Source: Ditylenchus dipsaci (taxonomy: Eukaryota; Nematoda; Chromadorea; Rhabditida; Anguinidae). Taken from it: DNA of 64,000 nt. A program made the position numbers and the translations under genes. The notes below the pieces were generated by a model, which ran no database searches, had not been told where the DNA came from, and was given only the letters and a program-made list of their open reading frames with translations. The DNA lies in assembly GCA_004194705.1 (NCBI GenBank), contig SADC01001306.1, forward strand, positions 602,142-666,141, read 5' to 3'. Positions 1 through 11,200 of the stretch are shown here, one piece after another (the stretch's first letter is position 1; each line of letters starts with the position of its first letter).

Positions 1-607
1 GTGTTTGTGAATAAAAAACTAGCGGAAAGAGTTAAAGCAGCAGAGGATCATCTTGGCTGTGGCTGACCCCTTTCGATGAGGGGTGGCAAAATAATTCTTT
101 TTTATTCCATTCAACTCATCATAATTACAATCTTCTTTTTTTGTGCTTGCTGTGATTTTTTATAATTTGATTTTGACGGAAAAAAAAACATTTCAAAAAA
201 TAGAAAGGCAGTCACCACATGAGATTTCAGTGAATAAAACATTATTGTTCGAATCCCCGCTAAGTCTACGACCATTACCATCAAAAGCGTCAAATATGTC
301 AAAATTTGACTTAAAATTTTAGTCAGCTTTAGTTCGTTTGATCGAAAAGCAAAAGTTTCAAGATATTAGTAAAAAAGCGTAAAAAATAAAGGCATGAAAT
401 GGTTTTTCTTTACGGATCGTATTGTACTAACTTTGCTAGTTTTGACACTTTTGACGCTTTCAAACTAAGATTTTGCGGCTTTTAGACTTAACCATCTAAA
501 ATGGACTAAAAATTTTTAGTCAAAATGTTGCCCGTTTTTGACGCTTTTGACAACATTGCAAAAAATATCAACTTTTATCAACTTTTTTTACAGATAAGAG
601 GCACTAC
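1..607. other. AT-rich intergenic sequence, no gene seen
   Basis: No exon-like reading frame, RNA gene or clear transposon end is visible. The stretch holds runs of A and T and several diffuse copies of a TTTTGACGCTTTT-like phrase between about 300 and 560, which suggests old degraded repeat material. Confidence 0.5.
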
Positions 608-729
608 GGGACGCAACCGACTCACCAACACCAAAACTCGTCAACGCAAAATACTCGCCAACGGCAGAAGTCACCAACTGTAAAAGTCGCCAAGGGCAAA
701 ACTAGTTATCGGAAAACTTGCTGGCTTGA

Positions 730-1433
730 GTTTACAATCCCCCACGGGGAGTGGTCAGATGGAGGAGATAACTTCATATTCGTGTTTCTCGTCCCCGATT
801 TCATAAGAAAGACGACTGTTTTTTTGGTTCTGGAAAAAAAATTTCGAACCACAGGGGGGGGGGGTGGGGGATGGTATCATGGTTTTTTAGTCAAAATTTC
901 AAAAATTTAAATTTGCTTTTTTATGCATCCAGAGTCCCTTTCGAGTTATTTGCGTCTAAGGTATGTGGGTGTGCGCATCTCGACCCAAAGCAACCAAGCC
1001 CCCAAGCCCGCGAAGGGGGCGCAGGCGGCTTGAGAGTTAGAGATGCGCGCATGCATTTACCTTAGACATGATTCAGAGAACTACTTTTAATCAAAAAATG
1101 CATATAGAGTCTATTTTTGCCACGGCCCGAGTTGAAAAACATGGTGAGGCAGTCGAAGAATACAAACATTTAAATTCCTAACGTTCTGCCATAAAAGTGG
1201 CTCCTTTTATTCCGTTCCCTCCCTATACAGCCCTTAATCCCTTTTAAATTCAAAAGGCGCCAATTTAAATTATGAAATTTTGACTAAAAAACCATGATAC
1301 CCCCTGTGGTTCGAATTTTTTTTCTCAGAACCAAAAACAGCCGGTTTTCTCATAAAATCGGGGACGAGAAACACGAATATGACGTTATCTCTTCCATCTG
1401 ACCACTCCCCGTGGGGGGGGGGGCATTGTAAAC
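730..1433. mobile_element. TIR element nested in the 608-1819 element
   Basis: About 170 bp at the left (GTTTACAATCCCCCACGGGG, followed by TGGTCAGATGG) is matched in inverted orientation at 1265-1433. The match includes the inner phrase CATGGTTTTTTAGTCAAAATTT. Poly-G tracts vary in length between the arms. It contains no coding sequence, only a palindromic repeat at 953-1070. Confidence 0.6.
953..1070. repeat. Palindromic repeat family P1, copy 1
   Basis: The core reads GTCTAAGGTATGTGGGTGTG, then GCGCATCTC; it returns as GAGATGCGCGCA and TACCTTAGACA. A GC-rich centre (CGAAGGGGGCGCAGG) separates the halves. Other copies lie at 5182-5298, 30621-30738, 40705-40833 and 58067-58196. It looks like a short hairpin MITE. 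Confidence 0.65.
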
Positions 1434-1819
1434 TGCAACCAACTTGCTAACGAGAAACTCGCCAGGGAAAAATTAGATTTGACGGCCCTCCTTGGGACCG
1501 GTCATCGGGAGCTGTGAAATCAAATTTTTAGTTAGAGATTTTTTCGTTTTAGAGTTTTGTCGTTGGCGAGATTCGATGTTGGCAAGATTTGACGTTGGTG
1601 AGTCTTTTACGTTGGCGATTTCTCGCGTGGACGATTTTTCGCATGGGCGAGTTTTTCGTCGTTGGCGAGGTTTGCTGTTGGCGAGTTGGCGAGATTCGCC
1701 GTTGGTGAGAGTTGAAGTTGGCAAGTCTTTTACGCTGTCGATTTTTCACGTTCGCGAGTTCTGACGTTGGCGAGTCTTTTGCGTCGGTGAGTTTTTCGTT
1801 GGCAAGTTGGTTGCGTCCC

Positions 1820-2263
1820 AAAAAACAAGTTTTTGTGAGCTTTTGCGACGCCAGCTCAAATAAGGTAGTTCAGATGATTTTTCTGTTTTTGCGAACGCCC
1901 GGCTTATGTTAGAGGGGGGGGGCTTTCATAAGGAACGGCTTCTATAAGAGAAAATACAGTAATTGTTTAAGAGTGCAATTTGCGGTTTTTTTTTCAAAAA
2001 CGCATCTTTTTAGTACTATTAGAGCATTTTTACAGCTTTTCGCGATCAGCCAAAAACTTGTTTAAAATGGCGCAATAAAAGTTATTTGTCAGTGTGTAAA
2101 TGTCTTGCTTATATATTTAACCTTTTTTATATGGCTTGATGAATGCTTCTTTTGCAAACAAATGGTTGCACTAGCTTTTCTTTGCTAATGTGCTGCTGCT
2201 TTAAACCAGTCATTTATTTTCACCTATTCTTGTAATCTGTATACTTCCCTGTAAAATATAAGT
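1820..2263. other. Upstream region of the PLEKHM-type gene
   Basis: No ORF of interest. It would contain the promoter and 5' UTR of the gene starting at 2264. I see no convincing TATA box or other single element, so none is called. The phrase AGAGAAAATACAGTAA near 1950 resembles a one-sided end of the CCGTATTTTCTC MITE family. Confidence 0.4.
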
Positions 2264-5200
2264 ATGGATGACTTATTAATTTCTTCAAAAACTTCTATTC
2301 GTCAAGAATTAGATGCGGTCACCAAGCTTGCAGTTTCTAATTACTCTTTAGAAAATCCGCTGACAAGGTTACACATAGTACAGTCAAAGTCTCGATAAAA
2401 AGTCACCCTCAAATTTATGCCCGACATTTTTTACCTCAATTTTTGGAGTTTTTTTACCGAAATCAGTCTAGCGCAAAATATTGCAAAAATTTCGATTGTA
2501 GGAGTCGTTTCTGTAAATCATCACAGTTTTGCTATGAATAAGATCCCGGTTCTCGTTTTCACGGCTCTACGACTTTACATTTAAACCGCGGTTATTATTG
2601 TAAGGCGAAAACAGTGGTGATTCACAGAAACAATTAGTAAGATCGAAATTCTTTAAACCTTTACATTAGGCTTACGAATTGGAAGTTTAAAAAATGTCGC
2701 ACCCAACTGGTGATCGAAATTGAGGGCTGGGTTCTTATCGATACGCGAATGTAAAAGATTAGGTGTTTGCATAAAACATATTAAATTTCAGTGAGACAAT
2801 ACAAGCACTCTGCAACGTGGTTGAAGCCATTTTATTCATGGCCTAAAAGACGCTTTCTTTTTAAAATCTTCACGATATTCTAAATATCCTGAACCTGTAA
2901 GCTTTCTCTTTTTACTATTTACTCTTTTAAATAATTATTTTGATTGACACTTTGTTTTACGATTCAAGAAAAATATATTAACTTATATTAAAATTTCGAC
3001 CTAATTTTGCCTTTTGCCCTTCACAAAACGACGATTTCTGAAATTTGCTGCGTGTAAACACCATAAACTAGAATTTCGAGGCTTTCAAGCTTTACACTTT
3101 TTGAGTTTTCTTGTGAATATTTCGCACATAATCTATTTGAATAGCTCAGCTATCTAACGGATGCAAGATTTTGCATATAAAACTTGAAATTTCCAACCGA
3201 GAAATCAAAAACATCAATCCATGCAAAATTTCCTGCTCAACAACAAAAGTCAAGTTTTTATTTCTCTGACGAGAATTGTAAATTTTTTACGCTTAATCTT
3301 GGGCAGAACTGTGTATCGGTATTTCAAAATTTAACACAGTCGGGTCAACAGATATTGATAGCTGGAAATTTCGGACCCTATGTCTACTTTTAAGTCTTTT
3401 ATCTATCAGCCTTTTAAATATTTGTATTTTTATTTAAAAATTTACCTGCTACTCCAAATCCCGAAATTGACAAATCAGGGTCCCGAAGTTTTCAATTTCG
3501 AGATTCATGGACACAGGTCAATCATTTTCAGTAAAAACACAAAAACTAAAAAATCAATTGTTAGGGGAGTTAAGAGTAGCTGTGGGGTCTGGAATTCCGT
3601 CTATTTTTGTCTGCTAAAAAGTCGGTCAAAATACAATTCCGAAATGCGATACACAGCTCTACTTTTAGGCTGATTAGGTGTGTGAGATTTAGAGCTAATT
3701 TTTATACAAAATATTTCAAAAAAAAATTTTGAAATACTGACTAGGGTACATTATCCGTTGTGAGCAAAAGTCACATTGTAAGCTTATTTTTTTATTACTA
3801 GGTTTGAAATGCAACAAATGTTGAAAGTCGTGATTTTACCAAAACTTTAGGATCTTATTCGGTTTTAGGGGGCGGCACCGCTTTTTTCACTCTATATATT
3901 TTTCAATTTTTACATGGTGATTCTAATAATTGTAAAAATTTTGATAGTGGTTTATTAGTAATTGAGGTGATTATGGTCAATTTGATCACCATCATCGACT
4001 TCGATTATTATATAAAAGTGGTGGCCCCCCTAAACCGAATAAGTTCCAAATTTTACCAATCATTACCGAAAATAAGTGGTAAGTTATTAAATACAAGAGG
4101 TAAACGGCGCCTATCGGCGCCCACATCGTGTTTGTGCCTGTTAATAGTTATGAGTAAATGAATTTCCCGTAAATCATAGCAAATTTGACTTCAACCACCG
4201 AAATTTCAAACTTTAATAACCATTACCCTCTTACAGTGCAGGCTAAGTCTACATTAAAAGAGCTGTTCAATGAGCACAAACATGCCACACAAAATGTTTC
4301 ACTAAAAAGGGTTTTTCCTTGTGACCAAAGTGATACTCACGGATTTCCCAAAAATCCCCCAACTTTGTCTTTAATCATCAAAATTTCAAATTTTCGATAA
4401 CTTACACCCAAATCTAACAGTAAAGGTTTAATCGGGCGGCGGTAAATTCATCCTCGGTAAATTCATCCTCTGGTAAATTCATCCTCCGGTAAATTCATCC
4501 TCCGGTAAATTCATCCTCTAATTTTGTCTTGACAGGAATAATTTTCATTATCATACTTTTTGAATTTTTTTTCGGGGAGCAGGACTCTGGATCATCTCCA
4601 CACTACACTGTAGTGACTACAGTAGCCTACTTTTTGTGCTTAGGCGCAGAATGGGCCAGTGTACATTAGAACGAACTCAAACATGTATTCTACACATGTC
4701 CCTCCAAATCTTTAAAGTTACAAGTTCCAGTCTGGTGGTAACATACATCATTTTTTCTTGATCAACATTCATAAAATAGTTTTTATAAGAATAGTAAGCC
4801 TGAGGGTAGGTAGTAGAACCCTCTGGCAATTCCCCCAGATGGGTATCCACATCAAAACTCCAAATTTTGGATTTGGATTAAAGTAAGTAAAAATCATTGT
4901 AACATATCCAGAATCGTATCCTGAACACGGTTTAATAATACTAAAACAGCGATTTGACTTGCAGGAGCCCCAGTTATGGCATACACGAAAAATTTGCCAC
5001 CCACCCTTTGGGAGTAGTCGGTCTTTTAGGGCATTTTTGACCAAATTTAAACCCTTTTTAGGCAAAATCTAGGTAAAAATGATAGATTTTGAACAGGTTT
5101 TTACTTTCTGGGCCTACCGCATATATAAACTCTGGTATGCATATGTTTTTATGCATCCAGAGTCACTTTCGAGTGATTTGTGTCTCAGGTATGTGTGTGT

Positions 5201-8200
5201 GCGCATCTCAACCCCAAGCAACCAAGCCCCTGCGCCCCCGAAGGGGGCGCAGGGGGCTTGGTTGGTTAGAGATGCGCGCACAGACTTACCTTAGACATAA
5301 TTCCGAGCTAGACTCTTGATCGAAAATGCATTTAGAGTCTTTTTGCCCAGCTCCAGCAAGAAAAATGTGATAAATCACCAAAAAAGAGCCCTAAAATACC
5401 CTAAAAGTTTTTACTACTTACTCTCGTGGCCAGTGGCGTACGCAGGAATTTCTGACGGGGGGGGGCACCAGGCCATTTTCGAGGCCATTTTACCTACACC
5501 GTTTTCGGAAAAATCTGACGGGGGGGGGCACGTACCCCTGCCCCCCCCCCCTGCGTACGCCCCTGCTCCTGGCTTATCTACTTAGGCACCTGCTCACCTA
5601 CCCATACCTAGGTACGTCACGACCTACCCACTCCGGTACTATTGTAGGTCGACCTGGACTATTTAGGGAGGATATAAACTATAAAGGGTATATCTGAACC
5701 TTAAAGGTTGCATCTTTACCATTGAGAGAAGATCATGATCATTGAAGGTAAATCTGAGCCACTTGGGTGGACTGGTGCTACTGCAGGTAGATGAGGACCG
5801 TTGAAATAACAAACAATATTTTTACCCAATATTCCTGTCAAGACAAAATTTGAGGATGAATTTACCGGAGGATGAATTTACCGGAGGATGAATTTACCGG
5901 AGGATGAATTTACCGAGGATGAATTTACCGAGGATGAATTTACCGAGGATGAATTTACCTAGAGCCGGTTTAATCTACGTTAAAAGAGCTTTCGAATGAG
6001 TACAAACTTGCTTGATAGAAAATTTTCACTAAAAACAATTTTTCCTTGTGACCAAACATGTACTGAAATGAGTTTACCACCCACCCATCCCAAATACTAT
6101 ATAGAGATAGAATTTTTTCTAGCATAAAAAAATGAAGAATCCACTTTTTCATACTTTTATTACAGAATTTCTGGCCATTTGTTTCTAAATTCACCCACAA
6201 AAGCATCAAGTATCAGATTAGCACGCTGAAGCAGATCAAAAATGAAGTTGGCAAAGCCAGGGTAATTTTTTTGATGTTCTAGGTTTCAATAATTTTTGAT
6301 CAAACTTTTCAGGCATGGATTCGAATTGTTTTAAGTGAGGGAGCATTAGAAAGCTATATTCATTTGTTATTAAGAGATGAGGGTCAGCTAAGGTACTTTC
6401 ATGGTTTTTTCATACCAGCTTATACAATTAGATTCAGGTCATTCTACCTAAAATCAGCTTTCATAAGAGATCAAGAACAGATGGATGCATTTAACGGGTA
6501 TCTGAAAGCCCTTCAGCAAATTACCATCGCACCGCAAGCAAACTCTAGCCTTTAAACAGTTGGACTCCTACGTATTTTTCTTTTGGCATATGTCTGTATC
6601 ACTCTATTTATTTTTAGACCTCTTATTTTGGCTGGTTTGATCAAAGGAAAACCAAATAGAGGTGGATTTTCAGCTTATTTTTGCATACCCTGTATATTTG
6701 AACATTTAGTGACACAGCCAGAAAATTCTAATAAACGCAACGTCTCTTCAAATTCTTTGGACTTTGGTGTAGAAGAAGCAGAAGAAATAGGCACAAATGC
6801 CTCGGATTTGCTGGACGGCAACACTCATTCTGAAAACATTTTTTCTGTTGGATCACCATCTGCTAAAAGTAATGCTTTTCACCATATCCTATCCTTTTTT
6901 AAGCTTCGAACAAGCTTTTATAAAAAAAACAGCCAAAAGCGTTTCTCGCCCGTTTATTAACAAATTAAAACCTCTAATAATCATCCACCATACAATATCT
7001 TAGCCTAAATCAAATATGTAATCGATTTTTCTTTTTTCGATTTCGGTTTTCAACATAAATTTTTTTTGGTGAGTAAGAGAAAAATCCCCCATTTAGAATT
7101 ATTAAATGTTTTAACCTAAATGGTTTTCTTGGATCTGCGAGTCATTTCAGCTAAGCTTACAGAATTAATGGATGATGATGAGAAAAGCTCAGTGTATTCC
7201 CATCCTTCTATGCTGGATGGAGCCATGACTTCTTTTTTACGACCTACCTTCAATGCCATGCTTTCTAGCACACCTGAAAACTTTGGAGCTTCTAGTGTTG
7301 TTATCCCATCAGAGGAACTTTCCACAGAGGTATGTTTTTCTCCAGATCCGTAACTAAAGTTTCCTTATTGAGGTTACATATAACCTCTACGAAAAGCCTT
7401 ATTTTTTTTACGAAAAATAGCCCAGATAACTCAAAACTACTTTTGTTTGAGGCGTAATACAAAATTTTAAAAAACGTTTGTTCAAAAACTCACCTAAAAA
7501 GTCACCTTCTCTGCAAGGCAGCTCTTTTTTTTTATCAAATAAACAAAATTCGTTTAAAGGAACATGCAAATTTCGTAGGTTTGAGTTGGTGGGAAACAGC
7601 TTTTTTACTCGAAAAAAGAATTTTATCACTATTTTTTATAACTTTATGTTTCAAAAAATTGGAGTAAAAAGCTGTTCACCGCCAATTCAAACATAAGAAA
7701 CTCATAGTCGTAGACGGCAATGTTGCTTTAGTAAACCCCGTACCTACTTTTTCTAATGAGTCATTCTTTCAGGTGATTGTGCATCGCAGGAGAACTAGAT
7801 TTAGACACACCTCCAAAAGTAGCAGCGATAGGTCAAGAAGTCAGTCTATCAACAGACCCATCGAGCAAGCAGTTGAAGAAGACCAGTTCTCAGCTACCAA
7901 TTTGCCCAATGTAATTTTTTTAGTTTTTTATCAATTAATTAAACATATACCAAATTTTTTAGGAGTGTGAAACGATAGAAGATGGACAATTGGAAGAAAA
8001 TTTTTCGAACGACCTCCAGCCAAATAATACTTTTAATGACATTCCTGCTTGCTCTTCATCAAATGATGTGCCTTTCGATTTTAAGAGTGATGATGGCAGA
8101 AACGATTCAGGAATTGAGCAAAAGTGAGACTTTATGTCCCATTCACGAAACTAGGCAAACCAACAAATTACCATTAACTGTCGACAGTTGGGGGTCGGTA

Positions 8201-11200
8201 GTCACTTTCTGTTAGAGTCTCTACCCGCACTTTTTTCTAAAAAAGCATTCTTTAACAATATTAGTTCGTGTTTTCCAGAGTAGTCAAGATGAATTCAAAT
8301 TCAGCAAAAAAATTTTAAATCCAGTTTTTTACATCTAAAATTTAATTTTCTTTTTTTTTCTACATGCATACTTGCATACATGTAGAATTGCTTCCAGTTT
8401 GACGTATCTTGCCAGACCACACTTTCCTTGCTTTTCTGACTTCTTGGTGTTCCTACAGTTTGCAATTTTTAGATGAATTTCAGTTTGAAGAGAATTAAAA
8501 GTTGACTCATCTAGCTCAAAATTTCCCCCCTTTGTGCAGAAAAGTTGCTCTATTATGACAAAAAAAAATTGAAAATTCCTCTCGAATTTTAAAACGTTTT
8601 CCTTAATTCATTTTCCTTCTGCTCAATTTTGAAGGGGAACATTTACGGATACTTTTTTACATTGAATTTACAAGGTTTTACCTTTCTTTTCTATCTCAAA
8701 AGAGTCGTGATAAGGCTTAATACATATTGCGAGAAGTATCGGGAAAACGGACCCCTCACACTGACCGATGCAGATAAAAAATAATGGTATAAATCATTGA
8801 CAATAAGTAGCCCAAATGTCTCGCCCCTTTTAAAAAAAGGTTAAACAAAAAAATTTAGTGGCGATGAAAAAGGGTGTTCTCCAGTTCTCTCACCAGAGAA
8901 TGTGCTAGATTTCGAGGAGGACCATCAAACTAGTTTGAATCATGCTATTTTCGACATAGCTACTAAAGATAACGCTGCATACAATGATATTTCTTACATG
9001 ACTGTAGGGGACCAGAGCTACAACATTATTGAGGTAGCTGGCTTCAAACTTGTCAAGCAAAAATCTAATAGTAAAATTTCAACTAATTGCAGGAGAACAA
9101 ACTATTTGGTACTTCGTTGCATGATGAGCTCAGCTTTTCTTTGGGAAAAGAGCCAGAATTATTTGGTACCAGTGACTTATCATCTGCCCTTGACTCAGTC
9201 GAAGCCGGTTCTCGAACCACTAATTGGAATATTACACCACCAAAAGTAGTGGATAAATCCTGTATAAATTTTTTTATAATTTTTTGTTTAGAATCTAGTA
9301 GACAAGCAGGCAAGTTGCTCTTCTTCAACAGGCACTGATTTTTCTGGACCTGTTGCTAATCTAAACACAGCGCTAAAGAATTTTGTAAAGAAGAGTGAAA
9401 AACAAGCGCATGAAGTCAGTTTTTCACCCTTTCCTGTTTTCGAAATATAAAAATAAAAAGTGTGATTTGAAAAAATCAACCTACAAGGAAGCTCTCGAGC
9501 TGTTTTTTTAGACACATGATTTTGATAAGTGAGCGATAAAAGGTTTCTTACAAGTTGTAGATGACCTTATGGCAAGGCTTTCAACTAAAATTTAAAAACA
9601 GACAAATCTTTAAAGAAAATCAGATTTTAAGACTAAAATCAGCTTTTTAAGGATTCCTAGTCCTAAAATCAACACAGTTCCGACTAATCAACCCAAATGG
9701 CAAATTGTACTTATAGGAGTAGATATTCTTGAATTGACCTAGTACCCCTGCCTTATGGCTAGTACGTATGGATGAAAGAAACTGGCTGAATACCATATTT
9801 TCTCTATTAATAAGTCCGGGTTACTTTTTTTTCAACCCCTCAAAAACCGGCAATATCGGAGATCGATGGTGGCTAGCCAGTTATAACAAAAAACAAAAAA
9901 ACTAAACTGCTAAAAAAACAAAAAAAATATTGTGTATCTGAAAAGAACAACTCTAGACTGTCCTTTGCTAGTTATTGATGTTAGGATTTGATAGGGCATA
10001 CACAATTTTAAATTGTTGGTTACCTTGAGTTACCGAAAAAGAAAAAGCCTTATGTGATTATAAATCTCGTTTCATTAGGCCAATTCATCTTCTTCTTCAA
10101 CAACTGGTGCTGAACCATCACCAAACTTGAAAGCTGCAATCGTCGATCCACTACGAAAATCAGAAGAAATAGCTACTACCTCTTTTAAACTAGAGAATAC
10201 TAGCGAAGAAGATGTAAGTATAATTTTTTTCTATTTTCAACACATAAATCATATTTCATTGTAGGTTGTAGTTATCGAAGAAAAGTGTCTAGAAGGCACC
10301 GATGAATATGGAAGTATATCCAAGAACATGCTTCTACTTACCAGAATTCCACTAGAAAAAGGCTTGAATTCGCAAGAGTTTAGATGTCCCTCGTGCCGCA
10401 AATCCATTGGCGGATCATTTAGTTCCTTCAAGTGAGTCTTGTTTGATCTTAAAGTTGGGATTTTGGCCCACCAGATCCTCAATCAAAATCGGTTGAATTT
10501 TAACAAAAAAATTTGCTTTTGGCCCCACGCTGATTTTTTATGCCGCATAAGTCGAAAAATTATAACTTATCACTTTTTATATTTTTCGGCAATACATTTT
10601 CATTTTGCCGTAAAAATACTTTTTGTTGCAAAAATTTTTCACTGCATTTTTAAAAAGTACTTAAAAATAATACCTTTTTTGTCAAATAAAATTTTTGAAA
10701 ATAAATAGACATGGTAAAGAGTTAGGTCTTTTTTCCTTGATCTTCTTGGGCACGGCGATTCCGCGATGGATAATGCCGCAATGGATAATTCCGCGATGGA
10801 TAATTTTGCAAAATTAAGATTTTTGACTTCCCTGTTTGAAAAAAACTGATTCTGACACCGGATTCGTGTTCGGCATGATGGATTACAGATTCACCATCTT
10901 TGAATTTAATTTTCTGTCCCATTCCACATTCCCCTCGAGACAAAAAACATTTGAAAAAATTCAGTATTCCAAATTTGAGTACGAGTTTAAGTTTTTTAAG
11001 TACCTGTGTATGCAATTGACCACGCTGAACACGAATCCGATGTCAGAATCAGGTTTTTTCTAACGGGGACGTCAAAAATGAAATTTCGCGAAATTATCCG
11101 TCGCGAAATTATCTGTCGCGGAATTATCCTTCGCGGAATTGTCTCCGCGGGATTCTGCCCGTGCCTCCTCTTGTTGTCTTTTTGTGAAAAGTTCATTTGT

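Larger units (their letters stand above)
608..1819. mobile_element. Foldback-like element with tandem-repeat ends
   Basis: The ends are inverted: GGGACGCAACC at 608 and GGTTGCGTCCC ending at 1819. Both inner ends are arrays of a short degenerate unit (ACTCGCCAAC on the left, GTTGGCGAG on the right; the right array spans about 1555-1810). I see no matching target-site duplication: the flanks are AGGCACTAC and AAAAAACAA. A second TIR element (730-1433) sits inside. The several overlapping ORFs of 60-90 codons here only read the array. Confidence 0.6.
4434..5966. mobile_element. Foldback/Mutator-like element, (GGTAAATTCATCCTC)n ends, 9-bp TSD
   Basis: Left end GGGCGGCGGTAAATTC followed by about five GGTAAATTCATCCTC units. 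Right end is the inverse, about seven GAGGATGAATTTACC units closing with CTAGAGCC. The flanks carry a perfect 9-bp duplication, GGTTTAATC (4425-4433 and 5967-5975). Inside each array is the inverted phrase AATTTTGTCTTGACAGGAAT. No transposase is visible. Nine-bp duplications and tandem-repeat termini are typical of Foldback elements and related Mutator-like (Phantom) elements; assignment beyond that is inference. It contains a P1 palindrome and a small MITE. Confidence 0.8.
2897..6165 (+). other. Intron 2 of the PLEKHM-type gene
   Basis: A 3.3-kb intron with no further exon recognised. It carries a diffuse ~120-bp duplicated phrase (AAAAGAGCT...TTTTTCCTTGTGACCAAA at 4250-4335 and 5983-6055), an imperfect tandem unit, and the foldback-like element 4434-5966 inserted between the two copies. 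Confidence 0.6.
2792..6571 (+). other. PLEKHM1: RUN-domain exons 2-5 of the PLEKHM-type gene
   Basis: These exons encode residues ~35-173. Exon 2 ends in FHGLKDAFF-like sequence once one missing T in ATTTTATTCATGG is allowed for. Exon 3 has FWPFVSKFTHKSI and NEVGKAR. Exon 4 has AWIRIVLSEGALESYIHLLL. Exon 5 has FYLKSAFIRD and NSWTP. The order (FWP, GRxRAWxRxxL, LLxD, FYxxxAFLRD, LNxWTxTPLxLAGL) is the RUN signature of PLEKHM proteins; RUN domains bind small GTPases of the Arl/Rab group. Exon 5 also lacks one T, in the run before AAACAGTTGG. Confidence 0.85.

Noticed and set aside
1473..1821. Three overlapping ORFs of 83-90 codons
   Set aside because: Both strands are open at once over the GTTGGCGAG array; there are no splice sites or protein-like composition.
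6662..6717. A short intron inside exon 6 (GTGGAT to ACACAG)
   Set aside because: Removing these 56 bases breaks the frame that continues correctly into exon 7; read-through keeps it open.
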